A program made the position numbers and the translations under genes. A stretch of 64,000 nucleotides of DNA. Source: Legionella fallonii LLAP-10. GTDB lineage: Bacteria; Pseudomonadota; Gammaproteobacteria; Legionellales; Legionellaceae. Location of the stretch: assembly GCF_000953135.1 (NCBI RefSeq), contig NZ_LN614827.1:835001-899000 (forward strand), read 5' to 3'. This document shows, piece by piece, positions 55,995-64,000 of the stretch (within the stretch, counting starts at the first letter, position 1; every line of letters starts with the position of its first letter). The notes beneath the pieces were generated by a model. That model was given only the letters and a program-made list of their open reading frames with translations. It made no database searches and was not told the origin of the DNA.

Positions 55995-57117
55995 GGTAAT
56001 GACATTGGTAGGGACTCGTCCTGAATTAATTAAAATGAGTCGTGTTATTGCTGAACTAGATAGTCAAGTTGAACATCTTCTTGTTCATTCGGGGCAAAAC
56101 TATGATTATGAATTAAATCAGGTTTTTTTTGATGATTTAGAAATTAGAAAACCTGATATATTTCTCAACATTTCACGAGATTCTGTTGCTCAAGCAATAG
56201 CTGATGTTATTACCAAAGCAGATGAGGTATTTGAGCAGTTTAAGCCAGATGCTTTAATGCTGTATGGAGATACCAATACTTGTCTGGCGGTTATCGCTGC
56301 AAAACGTAGAAAAATACCTGTTTTTCATATGGAAGCGGGCAATCGATGTTTTGATCAACGAGTACCGGAAGAATTGAATAGAAAGGTTGTTGATCATTTA
56401 AGTGATATCAACATGGTGCTTACTGAACACGCGCGACGCTATTTACTTGCCGAAGGGATAAGGCCTGAGACCATTATTAAAACAGGGTCTCATATGAGAG
56501 AAATATTGAATTATTACAAATCCAAAATAGATGCCTCACGTGTTTTGGACGAGTGTAAATTGCGCAAAAAAGAATATTTCATTGTTAGCTCTCATAGAGA
56601 GGAAAATGTTGATTCGCCAGAAAATTTGAGGGAATTAATAGCAAGTATTGAAGCATTGGCAGAGCAATACAATTATCCTGTTTATTTTTCAACACATCCC
56701 AGAACCTGTAAACGCATAGAAAGTTATATTAATAGACCTGTTCATCCTTTGATTCAATTTGCTAGTCCATTAGGTTTTTTAGACTATGTGAAATTACAGC
56801 AGGAGGCATTTTGTATTCTCTCAGACAGTGGAACAATTACTGAGGAGGCTTCTATACTGAATTTGCCTGCCGTCACCATTAGAAACGCTCACGAGCGTCC
56901 CGAAGGTATGGATGTTGGCACTTTGATCATGAGCGGTTTAGGCAAAGAACGAATTTTAGAGGCTGTTAAGGTGGTTACTTCACAGCATAATGCAGAATGT
57001 AGAGTAATACCTCCGGTGGACGACTATCAATCAGAAAATGTATCAAAACAAATCGTAAGAATTGTCGTTAGCTACGTTGACTACATCAATAGAACTGTAT
57101 GGAGAAAGGCTCTTTAA
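55987..57117 (+). CDS. UDP-sugar 2-epimerase (WecB/WbjD/FnlC-like)
   Basis: This non-hydrolysing 2-epimerase has 376 residues and a GT-B fold. Typical segments are MTLVGTRPELIKMSRVIAEL, VHSGQNYDYELNQVFFDDL, LMLYGDTNTCLAV, FHMEAGNRCFDQRVPEELNR, SSHREENVDSPENL and LSDSGTITEEASILNLPAVT. I chose ATG 55987 because AGGAGG ends 6 bases before it. As the third gene after the dehydratase and the reductase, it would give the final UDP-L-QuiNAc (or UDP-L-FucNAc). A plain WecB (ManNAc) role is less likely from context. Confidence 0.88.
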   Translation: MLKVMTLVGTRPELIKMSRVIAELDSQVEHLLVHSGQNYDYELNQVFFDDLEIRKPDIFLNISRDSVAQAIADVITKADEVFEQFKPDALMLYGDTNTCLAVIAAKRRKIPVFHMEAGNRCFDQRVPEELNRKVVDHLSDINMVLTEHARRYLLAEGIRPETIIKTGSHMREILNYYKSKIDASRVLDECKLRKKEYFIVSSHREENVDSPENLRELIASIEALAEQYNYPVYFSTHPRTCKRIESYINRPVHPLIQFASPLGFLDYVKLQQEAFCILSDSGTITEEASILNLPAVTIRNAHERPEGMDVGTLIMSGLGKERILEAVKVVTSQHNAECRVIPPVDDYQSENVSKQIVRIVVSYVDYINRTVWRKAL

Positions 57118-57142
57118 TTCCATAATAAATTAACTCAGGTCG

Positions 57143-57690
57143 ATAGGCGTCAGGCTAAGGAGAAACTGAGGTGGATTCCCCCCTCTCCCTAACCCTCTCC
57201 CTCGAGGGAGAGGGGATATACAGTGGGATGATGTGTCGATGGTGTGAAAAGTTCTCTCGCCTGCGCAAGGGATTTGGTTTGGACAGCGATAAGGGAATAA
57301 GGATGCTCTCTAATAGGCCAATAGGCGTCGGGTTTAAGGGGAGACTGAGGTAGATTTCCCCCTCTCCTTAATCTTCTCTATCGAAGGAGAGGGGATGCGA
57401 AGTGGGATGATGTTCCGATGGCACGAAAAGTTCCCTCGCCCGCGCAAGGGATTTGGTTTGGACAGCGATAAGGATGTTCTCTAATAGGCCAATAGGCGTC
57501 GGGTTTAAGGGGAGACTGAGGTAGATTTCCCCCTCTCCTTAATCTTCTCTATCGAAGGAGAGGGGATGCGAAGTGGGATGATGTTCCGATGGCACGAAAA
57601 GTTCCCTCGCCCGCGCAAGGAGTTTTGTTTGGAAAGCGATAATAAATCGCGGGAGAGGGTTAGGGAGAGGGGATTCGTATGGCCTTTAAA
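57143..57690. repeat. Tandem repeat array: two 171-bp units plus a diverged copy, bounded by 22-bp inverted repeats
   Basis: Units begin with ATAGGCGTC at 57143, 57321 and 57492. The last two are 171 bp apart and almost identical; the first is 178 bp and diverged. Each unit contains an inner hairpin (TCTCCTTAATC...GAAGGAGAGG) and GCGCAAGG followed by a GCGATAA core. The array is framed by a perfect 22-bp inverted repeat (57180-57201 and 57651-57672, core CCCTCTCCCTAACCCTCTCC). It is non-coding and fills the 615-base gap between the epimerase and wzz. Related single copies lie at 24148, 43736, 58789 and 61601. Confidence 0.75.
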
Positions 57691-57732
57691 ACAACGACTG
57701 TATAAATGATGTTTGAAATGAGGACAGAATAA

Positions 57733-58635
57733 ATGAGTGGTAATTTGAACAGTGTTCGAGATAGATTATTTAAAAACAATGAATTGAATTTAAACGAATT
57801 TTTTCGAATTATTTGGAATCAAAAATGGCTTGTTTCTTTTATAATGTTAGTCTCAATACTGATTGGGATTACCTTTATTAAGTTAAGCCGCCCCATTTAT
57901 GAAGCAAAAGCCATCATTGCGCCACCTAATTTATCTGAGGTCAGTAGCTTTAATGCGGGGCGTTCAATGCAAAAATATGATTTGCTACAACCTTTTGAAC
58001 GCCGTGAAATTTATACTATTTTTAAGGAAAATTTTGAGTCTCAATTAACTCGGGATATTTTTTTTAATTCTCTTGCTGTAAAACAGAACTCTGCTAAAAC
58101 AGCGTTAATTAATTCCACAAAGCATTATACGCCAATAGTCTCTACAGGGGTCGTAGAGAAAAAGCTATTTGGAAAACGGTTTGTTACGGTGCGCTATACT
58201 GATCCGCAAATGGCGGCTGAACTTGCAAAGAGGTATGTAGCAATAGCCAATCAAAATGCTTTTAATGAACTACTAAATATTATAAAAACACAAAGCAATA
58301 CCGTAGTTAATGATTTACAATCTCGTATCCGTGCTGCTCAACTAGTTCTTAAAGAACAGGATAAAGAAAAAAACAATGGTTTAAATAAAGACCAACTACT
58401 TCTTGAAAATGCAAGAATTAGGGAAATGCAAGAAAATATTGAATTATATAAAGCCCCCCAAGTCATTGAAACAGGTCTTCTTTATCATTTAGATGGCGAA
58501 GTGATTGTTCCAACAGCACCTGTATCTCCCCGAAAAAGTGCCATTTTATTTTTATCAGTTGTGTTAGGCTTCATTCTTGGTAGCGGTTCAGCGGTTTTGA
58601 AAGCATTTTTAACTGAAAGAAAAAATATATTGTAA
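57733..58635 (+). CDS. wzz: O-antigen chain-length determinant Wzz
   Basis: This polysaccharide co-polymerase has 300 residues. It has a short cytosolic N-terminus (LNEFFRIIWNQKWLVSF), TM1 (about 33-52, ending near the family's P-rich KLSRPIYEAKAIIAPP), a long periplasmic helical domain (about 60-270) with coiled-coil character near ELLNIIKTQSNTVVNDLQSR, and TM2 (about 274-293, LFLSVVLGFILGSGSAV). It modulates the length of chains made by a Wzy polymerase, which is not in this window. The start is ATG 57733 after GAGGA. Repeat DNA flanks it on both sides. Confidence 0.88.
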   Translation: MSGNLNSVRDRLFKNNELNLNEFFRIIWNQKWLVSFIMLVSILIGITFIKLSRPIYEAKAIIAPPNLSEVSSFNAGRSMQKYDLLQPFERREIYTIFKENFESQLTRDIFFNSLAVKQNSAKTALINSTKHYTPIVSTGVVEKKLFGKRFVTVRYTDPQMAAELAKRYVAIANQNAFNELLNIIKTQSNTVVNDLQSRIRAAQLVLKEQDKEKNNGLNKDQLLLENARIREMQENIELYKAPQVIETGLLYHLDGEVIVPTAPVSPRKSAILFLSVVLGFILGSGSAVLKAFLTERKNIL

Positions 58636-58788
58636 GTAATGATAGGCTTTCCCATTGTTCTGAGGACAGCAAGAGAACTCATCACTAGGGCTTTATGTTA
58701 CAATAAGAAAATTCTTCTCTGCGCTCAAAGAGCTTGTAGATTGGTGCTGAGTGATGGTACGTTCGCGCGCGAAATTTTAATTAGAGCC

Positions 58789-58951
58789 AAATAATAAATC
58801 GAGGGAGAGGGCTAGGGACATTGCGATAAAGTTACGATATTTCGAATCCCAGCAGTCTCGACCTCCGGATCCCTGATGTGGTTCCAGTTATGGATACCGC
58901 GGTCGAAGCCGCGGTAATTTGGCATTAAATAATCTCTTAACTTAATGGCAG
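58789..58951. repeat. Composite repeat remnants between wzz and wzx
   Basis: CCAAATAATAAATCGAGGGA with GAGGGCTAGGG (58789-58815) is the right-end core of the 171-bp repeat family. An ACCGCGG...CCGCGGT palindrome (about 58897-58916) follows. Positions 58921-58951 are the inverse of the left end of the 135-bp MITE at 9474, with one mismatch. A further hairpin, GTCTTAGAACG...CGTCCTAAGAC, lies at 58969-58996. The 528-base gap holds nothing coding. Confidence 0.55.
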
Positions 58952-59163
58952 AGAAGGCTAGGGAGATGGTCTTAGAACGATATTTCGTCCTAAGACTGGT
59001 AGCAACCGGGCACGGTTCAAACCTCCGTCACAAAATCTTAAATTGGCGGAGCAGTCACAATTAACTTATTTTTGCAGCAAATCTAATTTATAGAGTGATG
59101 CAATTTTTTTGGTAAAGACCTAATGAAGAGCTATACATATGATTTGCTCGGCGGTGGTTTAAA

Positions 59164-60540
59164 ATGAGCAGCCTGAAAGTTAACGTCAGTATTTACTTTG
59201 CTGCAAATACTACCGTTGCACTGATCCCATTTCTTCTGATGCCTATTTTAACTCGGTACTTAGGCCCTGAGGGATACGGGGTGGTTGCAATGTTTATAAC
59301 ATTTAGCACTTTATTGGGGGCGGTAGTTGGTTTGAATACCTATAATGGATTGGCAACTCGATGGTTCGATAAGGAGGAATTAAACTTTCCCCAATACGTT
59401 ACCGCTTGCCTTGTTATATTAATTGCAAGCTCATTGCTTTTATCACTACTCTTTTTCGTGGTGGGGAATTGGCTTTCTGCGGAGTTATCCTTACCTGTTT
59501 TTTGGCTTAATGCGGCCATAGTGCTTGCAGTAGCGACGTTTACAATTCAAGTTCGACTGGTTCTTTGGCAAGTTGAGGAAAAACCGATAAAGTATGGCAT
59601 TGTGCAATTTGGCCAAGCACTGTGTAACGGGGTTCTAAGTTATATTGCTGTTGTGATTTTGCTTGAGGATTATGCAGGGCGTCTCTGGGGGCAAGTGTTA
59701 TCAGGAGTATGCTTTGGTTTAGTGTGCCTTTTTTTGTTGTATAAAGAAGGCTATTTAAAATGGAATACCCGTTGGGAATACATAAAAGATGCTTTAGCCT
59801 TTGGCGTACCTTTAGTTCCTCATGTCTTAGGAAGTTTCTTCCTTCTTATGGCCGATAGAATGATTGTGAATTTCAAACTAGGTACTGCTAGTGCAGGGAT
59901 TTACATGTTGGCAGTGCAAATTGCTCTAGGATTTAATTTAATTAATGAGGCGTTCAATAAAGCCTTTGTTCCTTGGCTGTTTGCGCGACTTAAAAAAGAC
60001 AACTTTCGTGAGAAAGTTCGAATTGTCCGATTTTCTTATATTTATTTCCTAGCGCTATTAATTGCACCACTATTTTCTATTTTGCTAGGCAAATACATCA
60101 TTGCTATTCTTGCTGGCCCTCAGTTTCTTCCTGCTGCATCGGTGTTAAATTGGTTGATATTGATGCAATCGTTCCATGGGATGTATTATTTGGTAACTAA
60201 CTATCTATTTTATGAAAGAAAAACACATGTAACCGCTACAATCACTATTGTTTGTGGGGGTATAAATCTTGTTTTAACAGTATTTTTAGTCGATGCTTTG
60301 GGATTAGTTGGAGCTGGCATTAGTTCGGCACTTGGGATGCTTCTTAATTTCTTGTTAACCTGGATTATGGCTGCGAGGGTACATGCTATGCCCTGGCTTT
60401 CTTCCTTAATTTTTCAAAGAAATAAAGATAATTACGCGCCTAGTCATTCTGAGCCCCAGTGTCATCCCGAGCGCAGCGAAGGATCTCCACGAAGTAGCAC
60501 CGAGTCACCTTCAGGAGATCCTTCGCTGCGCTCAGGATGA
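59164..60540 (+). CDS. wzx: Wzx O-unit flippase (MATE-like/MOP superfamily)
   Basis: This membrane protein of 458 residues with about 12-14 helices flips lipid-linked O-units to the periplasm. The N-terminus VNVSIYFAANTTVALIPFLL with MPILTRYLGPEGYGVVAM is typical of Wzx/RfbX proteins. The last 30 or so residues (from about NYAPSHSEPQ, including CHPERSEGS) are not Wzx-like. They are translated from a palindromic intergenic repeat (60461-60541), so the original stop seems to have been lost or the repeat inserted at the 3' end. The tail is polar and probably tolerated in the cytoplasm. Confidence 0.85.
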   Translation: MSSLKVNVSIYFAANTTVALIPFLLMPILTRYLGPEGYGVVAMFITFSTLLGAVVGLNTYNGLATRWFDKEELNFPQYVTACLVILIASSLLLSLLFFVVGNWLSAELSLPVFWLNAAIVLAVATFTIQVRLVLWQVEEKPIKYGIVQFGQALCNGVLSYIAVVILLEDYAGRLWGQVLSGVCFGLVCLFLLYKEGYLKWNTRWEYIKDALAFGVPLVPHVLGSFFLLMADRMIVNFKLGTASAGIYMLAVQIALGFNLINEAFNKAFVPWLFARLKKDNFREKVRIVRFSYIYFLALLIAPLFSILLGKYIIAILAGPQFLPAASVLNWLILMQSFHGMYYLVTNYLFYERKTHVTATITIVCGGINLVLTVFLVDALGLVGAGISSALGMLLNFLLTWIMAARVHAMPWLSSLIFQRNKDNYAPSHSEPQCHPERSEGSPRSSTESPSGDPSLRSG

Positions 60541-60541
60541 C
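60461..60541. repeat. Palindromic repeat (28-bp arms) inside the 3' end of wzx
   Basis: Left arm 60461-60488 (core CCGAGCGCAGCGAAGGATCT) and right arm 60514-60541 (core AGATCCTTCGCTGCGCTCAG) are inverted over 28 bp with one mismatch around a 25-nt centre. Sequences of this kind, which translate as HPERSEGS, occur between genes in many bacteria. It could also terminate transcription of wzx. Confidence 0.85.
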
Positions 60542-60608
60542 CGGACGGAGTTCAGGATAACAATGGGAACGAGTAGTTACAAAGAAAATTAATAATGAGG
60601 CAATTTGC

Positions 60609-61586
60609 ATGAAGGTTTTAATTACTGGTGCTGATGGTTTTATCGGCTCACACCTTACAGAATTATTGGTAAAAAAGGGTTATGAAGTTAAGGCTCTATC
60701 TCAATACAATTCATTTAATAATTGGGGTTGGTTAGAGGATATTGAATGTCAAAATGATGTGGAAGTACTCACTGGTGATATACGCGATCCGCATTATTGT
60801 AAGCATATTACTAAAGGGATGGATATGGTATTCCATCTTGCCGCGTTGATCGCCATACCATACTCCTATCTGGCTCCAGATAGTTATGTGGATACTAATA
60901 TCAAAGGAACTTTAAATATTTGCCAAGCAGCTCTTGAGAATGGGGTTGGTCGGCTAATTCATACCTCAACCAGTGAAGTGTATGGTACTGCACTGTATGT
61001 TCCTATTGACGAAAAACACCCTTTGCAGCCTCAATCACCCTATAGTGCGTCTAAAATAGGGGCTGATTCTATGGCAATGAGCTTTTATAATGCCTTTAAT
61101 TTGCCTTTAACCATAGCTAGGCCGTTTAACACCTATGGCCCTAGACAATCTGCTCGTGCCGTAATTCCAACTATCATTACTCAAATTGCCAGCGGACTTA
61201 GTCAAATTGAGTTAGGGGATACTAGTCCAACACGTGATTTTAATTATGTTGAAGATACCTGCCGTGGATTTTTAGAGTTGGCTCTTTGTGATAAAGCCAT
61301 CGGTGAGGTGGTTAACATTGGTTCTAATTATGAAATTTCTATAAGTGATACTTTGAATTTAATTCGTGAGCTCATGCAAAGTGATATTGAGTTTGTCGTA
61401 GATCAACAACGAATACGCCCCGAAAAATCTGAAGTGGTGCGATTGTGGTGTGATAATAGCAAAATTCGTAGCTTAACTGGATTTGAACCTCAATTTTCTA
61501 TAAGCGATGGATTATTAAAAACGATACAATGGTTTACTGCAAAAGATAATTTAGCCAAATACAAAGCAAATATTTATAATGTGTAA
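60609..61586 (+). CDS. legB: NDP-GlcNAc 4,6-dehydratase LegB (legionaminic acid pathway)
   Basis: This enzyme catalyses the first dedicated step of legionaminic acid synthesis, making the 4-keto-6-deoxy sugar for LegC. It is a 325-residue extended SDR. Motifs are ITGADGFIGSHLTELLVKKG (NAD), the LAALIAIPYSYLAPDSYVDT substrate segment, HTSTSEVYGTA, YSASKIGAD (YxxxK) and RPFNTYGPRQSARAVIPTII. These fit the LegB/PseB-distinct group known from Campylobacter Cj1319. legC and legG follow in the same order as expected for the pathway, which is the main support for the name. Confidence 0.85.
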   Translation: MKVLITGADGFIGSHLTELLVKKGYEVKALSQYNSFNNWGWLEDIECQNDVEVLTGDIRDPHYCKHITKGMDMVFHLAALIAIPYSYLAPDSYVDTNIKGTLNICQAALENGVGRLIHTSTSEVYGTALYVPIDEKHPLQPQSPYSASKIGADSMAMSFYNAFNLPLTIARPFNTYGPRQSARAVIPTIITQIASGLSQIELGDTSPTRDFNYVEDTCRGFLELALCDKAIGEVVNIGSNYEISISDTLNLIRELMQSDIEFVVDQQRIRPEKSEVVRLWCDNSKIRSLTGFEPQFSISDGLLKTIQWFTAKDNLAKYKANIYNV

Positions 61587-61600
61587 CATTTAGGCGAGCC

Positions 61601-61768
61601 ATAGGCGTCAGGTCAAGGCCTAAACGGGGTAGCCTTCCCCCTCTCGAGGGAGAGGGGGTAAGAAGTGGAATGATGTCTAATCATACGGCGATCGCACGGA
61701 AAGTTCTCTCGCCCGCGCAAGAAGTTTTGTTTGTAAATCGATAATGAATCGCGGGAGAGAGCTAGGGG
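61601..61768. repeat. Single copy of the 171-bp repeat family
   Basis: The copy starts ATAGGCGTCA (61601) and contains CCCCCTCTCGAGGGAGAGGG (a perfect hairpin) and TCTCGCCCGCGCAAGAAGTT. It ends GCGGGAGAGAGCTAGGGG (61751-61768). It matches the units at 57143-57690 with divergence and is followed immediately by a MITE derivative. Both lie in the 445-base gap between legB and legC, where nothing coding is seen. Confidence 0.65.
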
Positions 61769-61822
61769 CACGACCATTAAGTTAAGGAATTATTTAATGC
61801 CGCGGGGAACTTAATGGCAGTG
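61769..61822. mobile_element. Internally deleted derivative of the 135-bp MITE
   Basis: The left end CACGACCATTAAGTTAAG (61769-61786) and following ATTATTTAATGCC match the left 32 bases of the element at 9474. The right end AACTTAATGGCAGTG (61808-61822) matches its right end. Only about five bases remain between the two ends. Confidence 0.6.
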
Positions 61823-62031
61823 AGGGCTAGAGAGAGGGCCTAAGGACGATGCTTCGTTCATAGGCTGGCAGCATAATGGGCTTCTGGCCTAAATTTTTAT
61901 TTAAACAAATTTTTAATGCAATTATTTTCAAATAGAAAAGATGTCATCCTTGCGAAGGATAGAAACCTCTCCTGATTCAGGCACAATGTTACATTGATGA
62001 AGACTGCGAGAATGGCAAATGGGGCATAGAA

Positions 62032-63177
62032 ATGATTAAGCAACTAATAAGTTTTTTACGTGACCAATATCAAACTGAAGATTTTATACCGCTACACGCA
62101 CCACAGTTTATTGGTAACGAAAAAGCATACGTTTTGCATGCTATAGATTCTACATTTGTGTCTAGTGTTGGTGCTTATGTGGATCAATTTGAACGTGACG
62201 TGGCTAAGTACACAGAAAGCCCCTGCGCTGTGGTTACTGTAAATGGTACCAGCGCTTTGCATTGCGCTTTGCTTCTTGCAGGTGTCAAAGCTCAAGATTA
62301 TGTAATAACCCAACCTTTAACTTTCGTTGCAACATGTAATGCCATAGCCTATTGCAATGCGGAACCTATTTTTATTGATGTAGATAGAAACACTCTTGGG
62401 TTATCGCCACAAGCCGTAGATGCTTGGTTAGATGAGTTTTCTTTTATTGATGAGCAAGGTTACTGCCGTCATAAACAGAACCATCGTATTATCAGAGCTT
62501 GTGTTCCTATGCATACCTTTGGGCATCCTGTAGATCTTGATGGCTTACTTGATGTGTGTCGTAGATGGAATTTAAAAATGATCGAGGATGCTGCCGAATC
62601 GCTTGGTAGTTTATATAAAGGGCGACACACTGGCACATTGGGGGAATTAGGAATATTAAGCTTTAATGGAAATAAAATTATCACCACCGGGGGTGGGGGA
62701 ATGATTTTGACCAATCAAGAATTAGGACAAAAAGCGAAGCATCTTACGACTACGGCTAAAAAGCCTCATCCCTATGAGTACGTCCATGATGAAATAGGAT
62801 ATAACTATAGAATGCCTAACATTAATGCCGCTATGGGGTGCGCTCAACTTGAGCAATTGGAATTCTTTATCGAAAAGAAACGTGAGTTGGCTAATAGCTA
62901 TATTGATCTTTTCAAAAATTCGTCGATGCAATTTATTGTAGAACCGGCCTATTGTCGTAGTAACTACTGGTTGAATGCGGTGATTTGTGATGATCTAGGC
63001 CAACGTAATGAATTGTTACAACAGACTAATGATTGTGGTGTGATGACCAGGCCTATATGGCATTTAATGAATCAATTACCCATATATAAAAATGCACTTT
63101 GTGGGTCGCTCAGTCATGCAGAGTGGTTAGTCGACAGGGTCGTAAATCTTCCCAGTAGCGTGATAATTCGAGGCTAG
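62032..63177 (+). CDS. legC: PLP-dependent aminotransferase LegC (legionaminic acid pathway)
   Basis: This DegT/DnrJ/EryC1-family aminotransferase adds the 4-amino group to the keto-sugar made by LegB. It is 381 residues long. Motifs are VTVNGTSALHCALLLAGVKA (phosphate site), PLTFVATCNAIAYCNAEPIF, MIEDAAESLGSLYKGRHTGT (Asp for the PLP ring) and SFNGNKIITTGGGGM with the Schiff-base Lys. The C-terminal part has YNYRMPNINAAMGCAQLEQL, then MTRPIWHLMNQLPIY. It starts with ATG 62032 and is followed 35 bases later by legG. Confidence 0.88.
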   Translation: MIKQLISFLRDQYQTEDFIPLHAPQFIGNEKAYVLHAIDSTFVSSVGAYVDQFERDVAKYTESPCAVVTVNGTSALHCALLLAGVKAQDYVITQPLTFVATCNAIAYCNAEPIFIDVDRNTLGLSPQAVDAWLDEFSFIDEQGYCRHKQNHRIIRACVPMHTFGHPVDLDGLLDVCRRWNLKMIEDAAESLGSLYKGRHTGTLGELGILSFNGNKIITTGGGGMILTNQELGQKAKHLTTTAKKPHPYEYVHDEIGYNYRMPNINAAMGCAQLEQLEFFIEKKRELANSYIDLFKNSSMQFIVEPAYCRSNYWLNAVICDDLGQRNELLQQTNDCGVMTRPIWHLMNQLPIYKNALCGSLSHAEWLVDRVVNLPSSVIIRG

Positions 63178-63212
63178 CGAATTGTCAGTAGCCCATTATT
63201 TGAGGAAAATTA

Positions 63213-64000
63213 ATGCGTAAAATTGCTGTGTTTACCGGAACTCGAGCTGAATATGGATTGCTATTCTGGTTGATGAAAGGAATCCAAAATGATCCTGAGT
63301 TAGAGTTGCAAATTATTGTAAGTGCCATGCATTTAGCACCGCAATTTGGTGAAACTTGGAAAGAAATCGAGGCCGATGGCTTTAAAATCGACGCTAAAGT
63401 GGAAATGTTGCTGGCATCAGATTCTGCTATTGGGGTAGTCAAATCAATGGGGCTTGCTTCTATTGGCTTTGCCGATAGTTTAGCTCGATTACAACCTGAT
63501 CTTTTAGTTATATTAGGCGACCGCTTTGAGGCTCTAGCAGCTGCGCAAACTGCATTGATTATGAAAATTCCTATTGCTCATTTGCATGGAGGGGAGTTGA
63601 CTCTAGGGGCTTATGATAATTCCATACGTCATGCTATTACTAAAATGTCTTGTTTGCACTTCACTGCGGCAGAAAGATATAGGCAACGTATTATTCAAAT
63701 GGGGGAAGACGGTAATCGAGTTTTTAATGTGGGGGCCGTGGGTTTAGAGCATGTAGTGCGTACAGAAAATTATTCTCTGCAAGCCTTAGCGGCCAACTTG
63801 AATATTCCATTATGCCGACCTTATGTTCTTGTGACCTATCACCCAGAAACGTTAAGTCATGAAGTGGAGGGGAGTTCATTTGAGCTGTTATTAAAAGCGC
63901 TTGATGAGATGAGGGATTATCAAGTGTTATTTACTTATCCCAATGCGGATAATGGCGGCCATGCCATCATTCAACAAATACAACAATATTGTAAGATCAA
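63213..64000 (+). CDS. legG: Hydrolysing NDP-GlcNAc 2-epimerase LegG/NeuC-like (3' end outside window)
   Basis: The frame is open from ATG 63213 (GAGGAAAA upstream) to the window edge, 262 codons; the family is about 380. It is a NeuC/LegG-type enzyme with GT-B fold: AVFTGTRAEYGLLFWLMKGI, VILGDRFEALAAAQTALI, HLHGGELTLGAYDNSIRHAI with TKMSCLHF, and VTYHPETLSHEVEG. In the legionaminic pathway it releases 6-deoxy-mandiNAc from the nucleotide. With legB and legC upstream, legI (NeuB-like) and legF (NeuA-like) genes are expected beyond the right edge. Confidence 0.88.
   Translation, partial: MRKIAVFTGTRAEYGLLFWLMKGIQNDPELELQIIVSAMHLAPQFGETWKEIEADGFKIDAKVEMLLASDSAIGVVKSMGLASIGFADSLARLQPDLLVILGDRFEALAAAQTALIMKIPIAHLHGGELTLGAYDNSIRHAITKMSCLHFTAAERYRQRIIQMGEDGNRVFNVGAVGLEHVVRTENYSLQALAANLNIPLCRPYVLVTYHPETLSHEVEGSSFELLLKALDEMRDYQVLFTYPNADNGGHAIIQQIQQYCKI

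Noticed and set aside
57171..57353. 60-aa frame in the repeat array
   Set aside because: It is repeat DNA with internal hairpins and has no coding features.
57143..57690. CRISPR array
   Set aside because: The repeat unit is about 171 bp with almost no unique spacers and no cas genes nearby; it is a tandem palindromic repeat.

Overview
The window reads as chromosomal DNA of a Legionella species, probably not L. pneumophila serogroup 1. The reasons are an AT-rich gammaproteobacterial gene set, a GDA1/CD39-type ecto-NTPDase, several eukaryote-like or effector-like proteins (an SH2-like domain, a calpain-like protease, a thaumatin-like protein), a csrA gene inside an O-antigen locus, and the start of a legionaminic acid pathway. 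This assignment comes from recognising protein families by eye, not from a database search.

Layout. Positions 1-11,400 hold housekeeping and accessory genes: tRNA-Lys(CTT), the EF-P hydroxylase epmC, a secreted NTPDase, a DMT permease, an alpha/beta hydrolase with a tiny Cys-rich lipoprotein gene just upstream, the ribosomal oxygenase roxA, a Kef-type antiporter, ychJ, a GST-like protein and a Kdo hydroxylase. Positions 11,700-20,950 form one tight MdtABC-type RND efflux operon with its own outer-membrane lipoprotein. Positions 21,000-35,400 are accessory: an SH2-like protein, an MFS permease, a TPR protein, a SPOR/beta-barrel fusion, a thaumatin-like secreted protein, a calpain-like multidomain putative effector and a beta-carbonic anhydrase.

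Positions 35,500-46,000 show genome decay beside intact genes. There is a thrA'-'thrC deletion scar carrying a nonsense codon, and a beta-propeller-like gene broken by a 37-bp tandem duplication. Around them lie cysD-cysNC (APS/PAPS synthesis), an acidic putative effector, an Old Yellow Enzyme and a methyltransferase.

Positions 46,400-64,000 are a surface-polysaccharide locus. A 4-reductase and a WecA/WbpL-type initiating transferase (D-QuiNAc-type start) come first, then csrA, then wbpA-wbpB-wbpD (UDP-di-N-acetyl-glucuronate branch, without the WbpE aminotransferase). Next is a glycosyltransferase followed by an RmlD-like/WbjB-like/WecB-like trio (UDP-L-QuiNAc, L-RhaNAc or L-FucNAc type sugar), then wzz, wzx, and legB-legC-legG running off the right edge (legionaminic acid).

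The intergenic spaces of this locus are full of palindromic mobile-element-like repeats: a 135-bp element with perfect 18-bp terminal inverted repeats and two derivatives, a 171-bp tandem array bounded by perfect 22-bp inverted repeats, and a long palindrome that now encodes the last residues of Wzx. No CRISPR array, rRNA, complete IS element or replication origin was seen.
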